A stretch of 64,000 nt of DNA from Trichormus sp. M33_DOE_039 (GCA_015296085.1 DVDT01000098.1:1-64000), one strand, 5' to 3'; positions 45,990 through 55,036 are shown, counted from the first letter of the stretch. Made by a program: numbers and translations. Notes: generated from the sequence alone by a model not told the origin.

Positions 45990-46019
45990 CTTAACCCAGA
46001 CTTAATCTTCAATTAACTT
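45990..46019 (+). promoter_or_regulatory. PHO box (three 8-bp direct repeats)
   Basis: CTTAACCC-AGA-CTTAATCT-TCA-ATTAACTT: three copies of the YTTAAYYT-type octamer separated by exactly 3 bases, the arrangement reported for PhoB (SphR)-binding sites in cyanobacteria. It lies 118 bp before the ATG of the PhoD-type phosphatase gene. Confidence 0.85.
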
Positions 46020-46136
46020 TGATAGCACATTATTCAACCTTGTTGTTTTATCATCAAGAATAATGTCTCATCTTCTGGTTCGCATTCAAGAGCTAGTTTA
46101 CACCAGAAAAGCATGATCATATTTTGATAGAAATTT

Positions 46137-47852
46137 ATGGGAAACCGATTTAGTAGACGAGATTTTTTAAAGTATTCGCTAGCTACTAATGTTGTTATAT
46201 GGACAAGTGAAGCCATTGCTAGCAATCTGAATATCAGTTCTCAGGAAATGCAAATATTTGAGATTGCCGCTGCTTCTGCAAGTTCAATAACTATATTTCC
46301 ACAAAGTGTAAGTGCTGGAGATCCTCAACCTCATGGTATTACTTTATGGACTCGTATCATATCTCAATCAGAAGTTGCTCAGGTCGCCTTTGAAGTTGCT
46401 TCTGATGCAGCTTTTAGGCAAGTAGTTTTACAAGGGTTGGCAAATACTAATAGTAATTGTGATTACACCGTTAAGATTATATTAGAATCAACTGTTTTAC
46501 AACCTTATACAAATTATTACTATCGTTTTATATTTAATAAATCTGTTAGTCCTATTGGTCGTTTCAAAACCTTACCTACTAATGAAGATCAGACATTAGA
46601 TAAAATAAGATTTGCTTACATTAACTGCCATGACTATATTAATGGCTATTACAATGCCTATGATGTTTTAGCCAAAGAGAATATAGATTTTGTTGTATTT
46701 TTAGGTGACTATATTTATGAGACAGTAAATGATACTACTTCCCAAAGAATAATCCGCTCTCTGACTCTTCCTAGTGGTGAGTTAGTCGCATCAACATTAG
46801 AAGACTATCGCTTCCTTTATCAAACTTATAATTCTGAGCCAAAGCTACAAAAATTGCGAGAAAAATTTGCCTTCATTACTATTTGGGACGATCATGAATT
46901 TGCAAACGACTGCTTTCAAGCAAATGCTCCTGATCAATTCCCTTTCTATAAACCCGAATTAAGGCAAGCAGCCACCCAAGCTTGGGCTGAGTATACACCT
47001 ACCAGCATACCCATTGATATTAACAACAAAAACTTTGACTCATTACAAATTTACCGCACATTTAAGTTTGGAAATTTGCTTGAGCTGGTGTTGACAGATG
47101 AGCGTTTATATCGTGATGAACCTCCAGCTTGTGATCAAAGTGTTACACAACAGCAACGTTATGAAACTAGTCAACGTTACCTTGTATCCGATAATCCCCA
47201 AAAGAACGAAACTCAACGAACCATGCTAGGACAACAACAGCGTGACTGGTTCATCCAAAAAATTTGCAATTCTTCCTGTGTTTGGAAGATATGGGGTAAT
47301 GCAGTGATGACAATGCAATTAAAAATTATGTCAGTTTTTGCAACCCTATTTTTAGGGGAGAGAACTCCAGATTTGTTTGTTAACCTTGACCAATGGGATG
47401 GTTATCCTGCAGAGCGTGCTTTACTATTTAAAACCATAAAAGAAGCTCAAGTCAAAAATTTCGTAACTATTACTGGTGATCTGCATACATTTGTTGCCGG
47501 ATATCAAAAATTAGACTTTGATGATCAAAGTGATCAACCTATGGGTGTAGAGTTTGTAGTTGGTTCAATTACAGCTTCTAATCTGGCAGAAAGAATTGCT
47601 TTGAACTCATTTAATATCCCCTTACCTCCCATTGAAACAGTTACGACATTAATTCAAGCTAGTAATCCACACATTTACTATTTTAACTCCAATACCCACG
47701 GCTACAATATAGTAGAATTAACGCCAGAAGCTTTAATTTGTACTTTCAAGGTGGTCAATGATATTACAAAAATAGGGGGTAGAGTTTCTACTCTCAAAGT
47801 TTTTCGTGTTCCCCGTGATCAAGTACTAATTGAAGATATAACACTTGGTTAA
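46137..47852 (+). CDS. phoD: PhoD-type alkaline phosphatase/phosphodiesterase, Tat-exported
   Basis: 571 residues. It starts with a twin-arginine signal, RFSRRDFLKYSLATN. It has the PhoD N-terminal domain (PHGITLWTRI) and metal-site motifs FLGDYIYE, WDDHEFANDC, DERLYR and TGDLHTFVAG. PhoD is an extracellular Ca/Fe-dependent phosphatase that cleaves phosphomonoesters and diesters to supply phosphate. A PHO box upstream indicates control by the phosphate two-component system. It is a single gene, followed 17 bp later by a convergent DUF1400 gene. Confidence 0.92.
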   Translation: MGNRFSRRDFLKYSLATNVVIWTSEAIASNLNISSQEMQIFEIAAASASSITIFPQSVSAGDPQPHGITLWTRIISQSEVAQVAFEVASDAAFRQVVLQGLANTNSNCDYTVKIILESTVLQPYTNYYYRFIFNKSVSPIGRFKTLPTNEDQTLDKIRFAYINCHDYINGYYNAYDVLAKENIDFVVFLGDYIYETVNDTTSQRIIRSLTLPSGELVASTLEDYRFLYQTYNSEPKLQKLREKFAFITIWDDHEFANDCFQANAPDQFPFYKPELRQAATQAWAEYTPTSIPIDINNKNFDSLQIYRTFKFGNLLELVLTDERLYRDEPPACDQSVTQQQRYETSQRYLVSDNPQKNETQRTMLGQQQRDWFIQKICNSSCVWKIWGNAVMTMQLKIMSVFATLFLGERTPDLFVNLDQWDGYPAERALLFKTIKEAQVKNFVTITGDLHTFVAGYQKLDFDDQSDQPMGVEFVVGSITASNLAERIALNSFNIPLPPIETVTTLIQASNPHIYYFNSNTHGYNIVELTPEALICTFKVVNDITKIGGRVSTLKVFRVPRDQVLIEDITLG

Positions 47853-47869
47853 TAACTTTGGCTCAATCA

Positions 47870-48454
47870 CTATTGGGGAATTATATATTTACAAGTTTCA
47901 TTAATGTTGGTATCTTCGTTCAACAAACCTGCTTTGTTTAACATTTCTAAAGCTATTGGTAAATTTACAACTATGCGATCGCTGGGATAAGCTTCTAAAA
48001 AAGAGATAATTCCTAACCCTTGTGGCGCTTTTGTTCCTAGAATCATCGCAGAACGTAGTGCTTGAATACCGGAATCATCAGGACGGGCGATCGCTGGAGC
48101 TAGAAAACTTAGTACTCTTTCCCCAGTTTCTGAGTTTACTAGCTTATCCATAGCTACAATACTTAAAGGTATTTTGGTCTGAAGTGCCTTTAGTAATCTC
48201 TGTTGTTGTTTTTGACTTAAGTAACGTAAAAAAGAGGCTAAATCAGAAGAAACCTGCTGTGTTTCTGCATATTGACGTATATCTCTTACCGTAACTGATT
48301 GCTCAAATAATCCATATCTAAAAACAATTTTCTCTGCTGCTAGACTACAAGATGAATGAAAAATACTAATAAAAGCTAAAAAAATTGAACAATTAGATGT
48401 ACAGGAAATGAGATAACATAAATATTTTATAATTGGGGATTGTAAAGTAGCCAT
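47870..48454 (-). CDS. DUF1400 secreted protein (alpha/beta-hydrolase N-terminal type)
   Basis: 194 residues. A Sec signal peptide (about 1-40, with CSLAAEKIVFRYG at the mature start) is followed by the whole DUF1400 domain: EQSVTVRDIRQYAETQQVSSDLASFLRYLS, LQTKIPLSI and QGLGIISFLEAYPSDRIVVNL. This domain usually precedes an alpha/beta hydrolase in cyanobacteria, but here it stands alone. Function unknown; likely periplasmic. Confidence 0.85.
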   Translation of the reverse strand: MATLQSPIIKYLCYLISCTSNCSIFLAFISIFHSSCSLAAEKIVFRYGLFEQSVTVRDIRQYAETQQVSSDLASFLRYLSQKQQQRLLKALQTKIPLSIVAMDKLVNSETGERVLSFLAPAIARPDDSGIQALRSAMILGTKAPQGLGIISFLEAYPSDRIVVNLPIALEMLNKAGLLNEDTNINETCKYIIPQ

Positions 48455-48899
48455 TTAAGTAGAACAGGGTAAATAATTAAAGGTTTGTAGTGAGAACTAA
48501 AGTTCTCAAAAAAGGACTAAAGTCCTTACTACGAATTGAATCCTAGTATTTTTATATAACTTAACATGGTTTGGGTTTTTCAAGTCCTTCTACTTATATT
48601 TTTTGTTAGCTCTTTGTACTAAATGTACCATTAATAAGGAGGTAGTTTCTACAAATGATATGGATTAAAAGCGATTGAGTACGGCAACGGTTCGGGAAAT
48701 GAAGAAAATTGTTCTGGGATTTTGTAGGAATGGATAAACTGAATGAGTTGACATTAGAGGTAGGGGGAAAACGACATCCAAAGGTTATTAGTTAACCACA
48801 AGCAATTCTTGCTGTGATTAAACCTAGCTGTTATCTATAGCGTGATTTCTCCGACAAGCTGCGACGCATCTAAACATAAAATTTTCAAATATCTTTTTT
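48455..48899. other. Intergenic region with a palindromic repeat, 445 bp
   Basis: It contains the GTAGTGAG...CTTACTAC repeat (48487-48532). The rest shows no gene that I can support. It lies between the leftward DUF1400 gene and the rightward oxygenase locus, so the main promoter of that locus may be here. Confidence 0.45.
48487..48532. repeat. Dispersed palindromic repeat (GTAGT...ACTAC type)
   Basis: GTAGTGAG and CTTACTAC border two inner palindromes, AGAACTaaAGTTCT and AGGACTaaAGTCCT. This is a well-known repeat form in Nostoc/Anabaena genomes and could fold into a double hairpin. Confidence 0.75.
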
Positions 48900-49319
48900 A
48901 TGATTGACATCAATTCTAATCCTCAACAAAAATTTAGAAATCGCATTAACCATCAAATTCTGGATCATCCTTTTACAGATTATTGGGATATTTTTGTTCT
49001 TAAACATCAGCATCCCGTGAATATTTTTCTACATATCGTCGGAATATGCTTTTTTTACGGCTTACTATTTTCTGTGTGGCAGTTGCAAAATTTTTGGTTA
49101 CTCTTGGGTCTACCGTTAACGCAGTTAATTGGATTAATTGGACATTTTTTATTTGAGCGTAGCCATATTGATTTGCAAGATGCTGTATTTTCTTGGCGAG
49201 CTTCTTACTGTTTAGGTAGAATGTTAATCAGGGTTTTGATGGGGAAATATCAAGATGATATTCATCAAAAACAAGAAATATTAAAAAATTATCAGTCTAC
49301 TGATTATGCAAATATTTAA
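48900..49319 (+). CDS. Mpo1/DUF962-like membrane protein
   Basis: 139 residues. HPVNIFLHIVGICFFYG is the first His-containing helix motif (HPxNxxxHxxG) and LIGHFLFERSH the second (GHxxFE), with about three transmembrane helices. Yeast Mpo1 is an Fe-dependent dioxygenase of 2-hydroxy fatty acids, and DUF962 proteins share these histidines. It is the first gene of the oxygenase locus and overlaps the first Rieske gene by 14 bp. Activity on a fatty-acid-like compound would fit the locus but is inference. Confidence 0.75.
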   Translation: MIDINSNPQQKFRNRINHQILDHPFTDYWDIFVLKHQHPVNIFLHIVGICFFYGLLFSVWQLQNFWLLLGLPLTQLIGLIGHFLFERSHIDLQDAVFSWRASYCLGRMLIRVLMGKYQDDIHQKQEILKNYQSTDYANI

Positions 49320-50319
49320 TAACTGGAATATTGTTGCTAAGGGTTGGTACATTGCCGCTTCTAGTCGTGAATTACCTCAAACCACAGCAAAATCTATAGA
49401 AATTTGCGGACAGAAAATAGTCATTTTTCGCGGTGAAGATGGGCAAGTGCGTGCTTTAGATGCTTACTGTCCACATCTGGGAACAGATTTAGGTATTGGT
49501 CATGTTGATGGGAATTGGATTCGCTGTGCTTTTCATCATTGGGCATTTGACGCTACAGGGATATGCCAAAATATTCCCTGTCAAACAGAGATTCCAGCTA
49601 AAGCTAAAGTCCAAGCTTATGCAACGACTGAAAAGTATGGCTTTATCTGGATTTATCCTGATGCTGAAGCACCGGAAGGTGTAGCTGATTTTGATGAATT
49701 GCTGGGTAAAGAAATTGTCACCCAAGCTGATGCCCCATTTGAAAGAAGTTGCCATCACCATATTTGTATGATGAATGGGATTGACGCGCAGCATTTAAGA
49801 ACAATTCATCATTTAGATATCAAAATGGATTTGTCCCTACACCGCAATCAATTAGGGACACAAATTGACTTTACAATGAGGGGAAATTTCCCTAAATCAA
49901 CATGGAGAGAACGCTTAGGTCAAATATTTTTGGGTACTACTTATGAGTATTCTATGCGTTACGCTCATGGTTGTATCGGCTTGTTAACAATGATGAAAAA
50001 TGTCAAACTTTTTCCGCCATTGCACATGATATATGCTTACACTCCTATAGCCCCTGGAAGAACGCGTATTCAACCGATTTATGTGACAGAAAAACGCCAA
50101 GGGATTGTGGGATATCTTATCAGTCAGTTTTTGCTATTTTGTACTCGCTTGGCTTACTATATGCTCAGAGATGAAGATGGTAAAATTTACGACAATATTC
50201 AATTTCATCCTAAGTTACTGCTGAGTATTGATCAGCCTTTAGCAAAGTATATGGAGTATGTGAATCAACTAGAAAGGTCTCGATGGTCAACTCCTTTGGA
50301 GAATTCAAATTTAAGTTAA
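49306..50319 (+). CDS. Rieske non-haem iron oxygenase 1 (KshA/DAF-36-like)
   Basis: 337 residues. Its Rieske domain binds [2Fe-2S] through CPHLG (C55, H57) and CAFHHW (C74, H77). The C-terminal domain has NGIDAQHLRTIHHLD, the D-H-H mononuclear iron site. The form resembles single-component-terminal oxygenases acting on steroids and other hydrophobic compounds (KshA, cholesterol 7-desaturase). It needs electrons from a ferredoxin; one is encoded in this locus (54746-55036). It overlaps the upstream Mpo1-like gene. Confidence 0.85.
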   Translation: MQIFNNWNIVAKGWYIAASSRELPQTTAKSIEICGQKIVIFRGEDGQVRALDAYCPHLGTDLGIGHVDGNWIRCAFHHWAFDATGICQNIPCQTEIPAKAKVQAYATTEKYGFIWIYPDAEAPEGVADFDELLGKEIVTQADAPFERSCHHHICMMNGIDAQHLRTIHHLDIKMDLSLHRNQLGTQIDFTMRGNFPKSTWRERLGQIFLGTTYEYSMRYAHGCIGLLTMMKNVKLFPPLHMIYAYTPIAPGRTRIQPIYVTEKRQGIVGYLISQFLLFCTRLAYYMLRDEDGKIYDNIQFHPKLLLSIDQPLAKYMEYVNQLERSRWSTPLENSNLS

Positions 50320-50476
50320 TAAAAGTTAATTATTTGTATGCAATTTGTGGGAATGCTGGAAGTCTTTGATGTATCCATTCTCGCATCTGTCACATTACAC
50401 CGTAATTTCACCATTTGGCTTTATAAAGTGTTAATTATAAACATCCCATTAAAAAAGTTTAGGTAATTGCCGAATA

Positions 50477-51301
50477 ATGAAAAGTTGGCTAATTCCTGTT
50501 CAAAAGTTGCAACCAAGCGATCGCATCGCCATGTATGCGTTACTGACAAATCATTTTCAAGGCGTTACTTGGGAAGGATTCCAGGCTGATCTAGAACGCA
50601 AAAACTGGGTGTTGCTTTTGAGAGAAGAAATCACAAACACTCTCAAAGGGTTTTCTACCCTAATGTTGCGTCAGACAAATTTTGCAGGAGAACGCATTAG
50701 TGTAGTCTATTCCGGCGATACGATTGTTGATCCTAGTGCTTGGTCGAGTACCACCCTACCACGTACTTGGATAGCAGCTGTAAATTTTCTGCGCCAATAC
50801 TATGGGAACAATAAACTGTACTGGCTGTTGATTTGTTCTGGTTTTCGTACCTACCGCTTTCTCCCGACCTTTTGGCAAGAGTTCTATCCCCGCTATGATG
50901 TAGCCACACCCGCAGATGTTGCGAGTCTAATAACAAATCTGGCACAGGAATACTACGGTGACTCTTATCAAGAAACAACCGGACTCGTCCGCTTCCCCAA
51001 TCCTCAAATTTTGCGTGAGGGTTTAATTGAAATTCCCACAGGAAGACAGACTAACCCTCATATCAAATTTTTTGAAGAAATTAACTCAGGCTATCGTCTA
51101 GGGGATGAATTGGTGTGTTTAACTGAAATCTGCTATGACAATCTGACCAACGCCGGACAACGGATGTGGCAATCAGAATCGTTGTTAGAATTTGTCCAAG
51201 ATAGGGGTGTAAGGGTATGGGGGTGTAGGGGTGTAGGGGAAGAAAGAATTTTTTATTTATGGCGGGTGGCGCGCTACTTTCAAGTCACTAGACACAATTA
51301 A
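50477..51301 (+). CDS. GNAT-like protein with repeat-derived C-terminus
   Basis: 274 residues. GVTWEGFQADLERKNWVLLLR, LRQTNFAGERISVVYSGDTIVDP and WIAAVNFLRQYYGNNKLYWLL recall the N-terminal part of GNAT-fold acyltransferase families seen in metabolite clusters. The usual Q/RxxGxG motif is not obvious, so the assignment is tentative. From about residue 242 the coding sequence runs through the TGTAGGGG-type repeat (51203-51240), so the tail is probably not conserved. It lies between two Rieske genes on the same strand, and a role in the same pathway is likely from context. Confidence 0.6.
   Translation: MKSWLIPVQKLQPSDRIAMYALLTNHFQGVTWEGFQADLERKNWVLLLREEITNTLKGFSTLMLRQTNFAGERISVVYSGDTIVDPSAWSSTTLPRTWIAAVNFLRQYYGNNKLYWLLICSGFRTYRFLPTFWQEFYPRYDVATPADVASLITNLAQEYYGDSYQETTGLVRFPNPQILREGLIEIPTGRQTNPHIKFFEEINSGYRLGDELVCLTEICYDNLTNAGQRMWQSESLLEFVQDRGVRVWGCRGVGEERIFYLWRVARYFQVTRHN
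51203..51240. repeat. Degenerate copy of the 8-bp tandem repeat
   Basis: GGGGTGTA/GGGGGTGT units inside the 3' end of the GNAT-like gene, related to the repeats at 9324-9354 and 13752-13788. Confidence 0.7.
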
Positions 51302-51325
51302 TTACACACGTTTTTTCCTTTTCCT

Positions 51326-51375
51326 AGTCCCCAATCTCCAGCCCCCAATCCCCAATCTCCAGTCCCCAATCCCAA
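51326..51375. repeat. CCCCAATC-type tandem repeat before a start codon
   Basis: Several imperfect copies of CCCCAATCTCCAG/CCCCAATC fill the gap before the second Rieske gene and end 7 bases before its ATG (51382). They leave no room for a normal ribosome-binding site, so initiation may depend on upstream translation. Confidence 0.7.
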
Positions 51376-51381
51376 ACACTT

Positions 51382-52521
51382 ATGCTTTCTACCAACCAAA
51401 ATCCAAACTTTAACAATCCCAAACAATTTATTGCTGGATGGTATTGGACATTACCATCCCAAAAGTTAAAAGTTGGCAAGGTAAAAGCTATCACCCTACT
51501 GGGGAGAAACCTGGCAATTTATCGCGGAGTCAGTGGTCAAGTGGTGGCGGTAGATGCTTATTGCCCACATATGGGGGCGCATTTAGCCGAGGGTAAGGTA
51601 GAAGGTGATGGGATTCGCTGCTTCTTCCATAATTGGAAGTATAGCGATCGCGGCATTTGTGTAGACGTTCCTTCTCAGGGAAAACCATTGCCAGTCTGTA
51701 TCAAAACTTGGCAGACAACAGAGAAGTACGGCATGATTTGGGTGTGGGTGGGAGAAGCACAACCTACTGCGCTACCCTTTGTCCCAGAACTGGAACAGGT
51801 AGAGTGTGATTATATGTTGGGGACTCGGTTTGTGAAAAACTGCCATCCCAACGTGTTACTGATTAATGCGATCGATGCTCATCATTTTAATACAGTCCAC
51901 AATCTACCCTTAGAGATTGTATTTAATTGCCAAAACCTTAACACCAACGCTATTACCTTCAGCAATACTACACGAGGCGGTGATGATTCCTGGTTAATTC
52001 GCCTGATTCGTCCCCTATACCGCAATGAAGTTACTTATAGTATGTGTTACTGGTATGGCAGCACTGGTACTGTCACACTAGGGCCAGATTTTCTCCACTT
52101 CTATATTATTTTTGCGCTGCGAATGATGGAAGATGGCAAAACCGAAGGGCAAACAATCCTAGTTACTCCCAAACGGCGGGGATTTTTAGGATGGGTTGTC
52201 AATCGCGGGTTGCTGTGGTTAACTCAGCAGGTGGGTAATTACTTCGCTAAAGGCGATACACAGGTATTTCAGACGATTAATTTTGATTTGAAGACTCCCA
52301 CCAAAGCTGATAATTCTATTTTGCAATTTATCCAGCATGTTAATCACCAGCAAGCTTTAACTTGGGGAACATGGGAAACTGTTGCTGCAACAGAGATGCT
52401 AGAACATCGATTCAGTAATAAAAACCTAACCCCCCAACCCCCTTCCCTACAAGGGAATGGGGAGCAAAACAAAAACACCCCTCTCCTTGTAGGGGAGGGG
52501 ATGGGGGAGGGGTTCTTCTAG
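51382..52521 (+). CDS. Rieske non-haem iron oxygenase 2 (KshA/DAF-36-like)
   Basis: 379 residues. Rieske ligands are C61/H63 (CPHMG) and C80/H83 (CFFHNW), and the mononuclear iron site is in INAIDAHHFNTVHNL. It is closely related in layout to the Rieske oxygenase at 49306-50319, so the two may act in sequence or as different specificities. The last 35 or so residues (TPQPPSLQGNGEQ... onwards) come from a dispersed repeat. A CCCCAATC repeat lies directly upstream. Confidence 0.85.
   Translation: MLSTNQNPNFNNPKQFIAGWYWTLPSQKLKVGKVKAITLLGRNLAIYRGVSGQVVAVDAYCPHMGAHLAEGKVEGDGIRCFFHNWKYSDRGICVDVPSQGKPLPVCIKTWQTTEKYGMIWVWVGEAQPTALPFVPELEQVECDYMLGTRFVKNCHPNVLLINAIDAHHFNTVHNLPLEIVFNCQNLNTNAITFSNTTRGGDDSWLIRLIRPLYRNEVTYSMCYWYGSTGTVTLGPDFLHFYIIFALRMMEDGKTEGQTILVTPKRRGFLGWVVNRGLLWLTQQVGNYFAKGDTQVFQTINFDLKTPTKADNSILQFIQHVNHQQALTWGTWETVAATEMLEHRFSNKNLTPQPPSLQGNGEQNKNTPLLVGEGMGEGFF
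52424..52516. repeat. Dispersed palindromic repeat forming a gene's 3' end
   Basis: CCCCTTCCCTACAAGGGAATGGGG and CCCCTCTCCTTGTAGGGGAGGGG blocks, of the same family as 12151-12260 and 29939-30061. It encodes the tail of the second Rieske protein. Confidence 0.75.
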
Positions 52522-52552
52522 GAATACTCAAATTTTCAATGCACTAGTTAGC

Positions 52553-53467
52553 ATGATTAATACAACTTCAAAATATCAAGTTGCCGGACTTGACCTACCA
52601 CATATAGACTCAGATAACCGCTTGCGGCGCATACTCACCGCAACATTACCAAATCAAAGCGAAAATTCTGTACATCCTCAATACGATTATTGGGATTGGG
52701 AATTTTTTAATCTACATCAAGTCGAAATTTTTCAACAAGCCAGTGAAAGCGAACAGTCAGCGATACTTCGACTTCTCAATCGTGGATTGTTGACAGAATC
52801 CTATTTTATTGAGAAAGCAGGCGTTGGCTACATGGCCAAGATGGTAATGTTAGCAGAAACCATTGAAGAGCGAATGCTCTACGCTATGTTTACAGCCGAT
52901 GAAGCCACTCACCTGAGCCAAATCAGCGATTTTTTACCAGAATCAGCACAAACTCAAAGTGACGATCCATTTCTGCGGTTACTAGCAGAAGTCGTGGAAA
53001 GTGCAGATAAAACAGTATTGTTATTTGTGCTTCAGGTTGTATTAGAAGGATGGGGTTTGAGTCATTATCGCCGCTTGGCTAAATCATGTCATCATCCAGC
53101 CTTAGCAGAGTTATTCTCCTCTTTTCTCGACGCTGAAGCCCGCCATCACGGTACAGGAACAACATTATTTAGTCAAACCCTTGTCACCGCCGACAGTAAA
53201 ACAACCATCCTCGATGTGTTAACAAAATTTCTCTTCATGATACAAGTAGGGCCACAAAGCGTCCTATCAGCCATCGAACAAATAAAAGGACATCTGACGC
53301 GATCGCAAAAAATCCAAATCCTCGAACAACTAGATACAGAAACCCACAGTGGGACAAGATTACAAATACTGCGATCGCTCATGCAAAAAACCACCGCAGA
53401 TGTCATAGTTCAAACATTAGAAACACAAGGATCATTCACACCCCTCCCCCCTAACCAATGCGTCTAA
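52553..53467 (+). CDS. Ferritin-like non-haem diiron protein
   Basis: 304 residues, mostly helical. Candidate ligands fit the ferritin-like pattern: E102/E105/E106 region, EATH (E117, H120), E165 in LEGWGLSHYRRL, and EARHH (E195, H198). Such proteins oxidise or desaturate substrates with O2. Its last residues are low-complexity. It lies directly before a second diiron protein (53498), so the two may form a complex or successive steps. Start at ATG 52553, 31 bp after the second Rieske gene. Confidence 0.72.
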   Translation: MINTTSKYQVAGLDLPHIDSDNRLRRILTATLPNQSENSVHPQYDYWDWEFFNLHQVEIFQQASESEQSAILRLLNRGLLTESYFIEKAGVGYMAKMVMLAETIEERMLYAMFTADEATHLSQISDFLPESAQTQSDDPFLRLLAEVVESADKTVLLFVLQVVLEGWGLSHYRRLAKSCHHPALAELFSSFLDAEARHHGTGTTLFSQTLVTADSKTTILDVLTKFLFMIQVGPQSVLSAIEQIKGHLTRSQKIQILEQLDTETHSGTRLQILRSLMQKTTADVIVQTLETQGSFTPLPPNQCV

Positions 53468-53497
53468 ACCCTCTCTGCGCCTCTGCGTGAAACTTCT

Positions 53498-54739
53498 ATG
53501 GAAAAAACCACCCATCGCAAACTCCAAATTAACCACACCCGTAACAAACAGCAGGATCACACGGCTGTAATGGACGAAACAGCCGCCAAATTCCGCTACG
53601 AAGATTGTCAAAACGAATATTGGAATCCAGAAGAATTTTCCCTACTTTACGGTACACCCCTATGGGAACAATCCACCCCACAGCAAAGGATAATTTTAAA
53701 CCATCTTTACTGGGTAGCCTACTACTCACAAATAGTCTCCGCCGAGATTGCAACCATCTACTTTAATCAAACCAGTGCAGCCGGACTGTATGCTCAAGAA
53801 GACTTCCGCTTAATCTGCGATACCTTAGACTTAGAATCCTCCCAAGAAAGAGCGCATATCAACGCTTTCCGCACCATAGCCAAACAAGTTGAGCAAGCCT
53901 TATTTGGTAAACTCATCTTTACCTACCCCATGCGCGGCCCTTTTGCAGAAACGATGGTTTACGCAGATACTAACGCTCTGAAAACTTGGTGGAAAAAAAT
54001 TCAATTGCAATACTTCGGGCTGATATCTGCGAATAATACTTTTTTAGCTTGTCAGTATTTCACAGTCCGAGGAGTGCGGACGCTAAATGGTAAATTAGTA
54101 CAGCATAAACTCAGCAATTACTATCAGAAACATCCTCATCCAGATGTTGCACCGATTCCGGCGAAAATCTCTTATTATCACTTTTTAGATGAAAGTTTTC
54201 ACTTCAATAGTTCTACGATTATATCTCATGATGTGATTAACTGTCTTTCTGCGCCGACTGCATTTGAGCGATTAGTGGCTAATATGGGATTGCTGGGATG
54301 TCAGCGTGATCACTTTCATTTTTCGGCAGCGATTAACGGGATTTTTTGGTATGATCCGGCGTTGTATAGCAAGATTTATTATGTGCTGCGATCGCCTATT
54401 TTTAATATGGGTGATGCTGAGGCTAAGGAAATGATGCGTCGCTGTTTTACGGAGGAGTCTGAAGGATTGAATCGGAGTTTTTTAACTCATCAGGAGGCGA
54501 TGTCATCTTATAAGGTTTATGTGGAAAAGTTGGATTATCTTTGGCGGCGTAATCGGGAAATGTCTTTGATGGGGGGTAATTCGATTTCTCGATGTTTGGC
54601 GATGCAAAGGAGGTCTTTGAGGAGGTTTGAAGGTTATTTTGGTGAGGATTCAGAAGATTTTTTATCTCACGCAAAGGCGCATTCGCCCTTGGCGTTCCCG
54701 CAGGGTAGACGCAAAGAGGAAAGAAGGAGTTTAGTTTAA
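53498..54739 (+). CDS. AurF-like diiron oxygenase
   Basis: 413 residues. QIVSAEIATIYFNQ (E83), SSQERAHINAF (E117, H120) and LDESFHFNSSTIISHD supply an E...ExxH...ExxxH-like set of ligands as in the p-aminobenzoate N-oxygenase AurF group. N-oxygenation or hydroxylation of an amine or aromatic is possible. The C-terminal 20 residues (HSPLAFPQGRRKE) come from a CGCAAAGGCGC-type dispersed repeat and are not part of the fold. It is followed 6 bp later by a ferredoxin gene, which could supply its electrons. Confidence 0.7.
   Translation: MEKTTHRKLQINHTRNKQQDHTAVMDETAAKFRYEDCQNEYWNPEEFSLLYGTPLWEQSTPQQRIILNHLYWVAYYSQIVSAEIATIYFNQTSAAGLYAQEDFRLICDTLDLESSQERAHINAFRTIAKQVEQALFGKLIFTYPMRGPFAETMVYADTNALKTWWKKIQLQYFGLISANNTFLACQYFTVRGVRTLNGKLVQHKLSNYYQKHPHPDVAPIPAKISYYHFLDESFHFNSSTIISHDVINCLSAPTAFERLVANMGLLGCQRDHFHFSAAINGIFWYDPALYSKIYYVLRSPIFNMGDAEAKEMMRRCFTEESEGLNRSFLTHQEAMSSYKVYVEKLDYLWRRNREMSLMGGNSISRCLAMQRRSLRRFEGYFGEDSEDFLSHAKAHSPLAFPQGRRKEERRSLV
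54670..54722. repeat. CGCAAAGGCGC-type dispersed repeat at a gene's 3' end
   Basis: CACGCAAAGGCGCATTCGCCC...GACGCAAAGAGG resembles the CTCTGCGCCTCTGCGTGA stretch at 53470-53490 and the sequence near 29860. It encodes the tail of the AurF-like protein. Confidence 0.6.
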
Positions 54740-54745
54740 TTTATT

Positions 54746-55036
54746 ATGTCTAGTTTTTGTACTATTTCCTTTCCGGGAAGTGATTATGAATCTTTGGTTA
54801 TGGAATGTCATGAAAATTTATCTGAGCATTTGACGATTCAAAATTCACCTGTGTTGTTTGGTTGTCGGACTGGTATTTGCGGAACTTGTTTGGTTGAGGT
54901 GATTGGTGATATTCCTCCACCTCAGCCTGATGAACAGGAAATTTTAGATACATTAGCACCTAACATTGCAAATGCACGGTTGGCTTGTCAGTTACACCTG
55001 ACGCAAAATATAGAAATTCGTACAATAAAAAAATAA
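54746..55036 (+). CDS. Plant-type [2Fe-2S] ferredoxin
   Basis: 96 residues. The cluster ligands are C40, C45, C48 (CRTGICGTC) and C81 (LACQLHL), with the beta-grasp layout of the plant/cyanobacterial ferredoxin family. It starts 6 bp after the AurF-like gene and is likely the electron donor for the oxygenases of the locus (context inference). Confidence 0.9.
   Translation: MSSFCTISFPGSDYESLVMECHENLSEHLTIQNSPVLFGCRTGICGTCLVEVIGDIPPPQPDEQEILDTLAPNIANARLACQLHLTQNIEIRTIKK

Noticed and set aside
48533-48899. Possible RNA gene or degraded gene upstream of the oxygenase locus
   Set aside because: No tRNA-like fold, no conserved RNA motif and no open frame of useful length could be seen.
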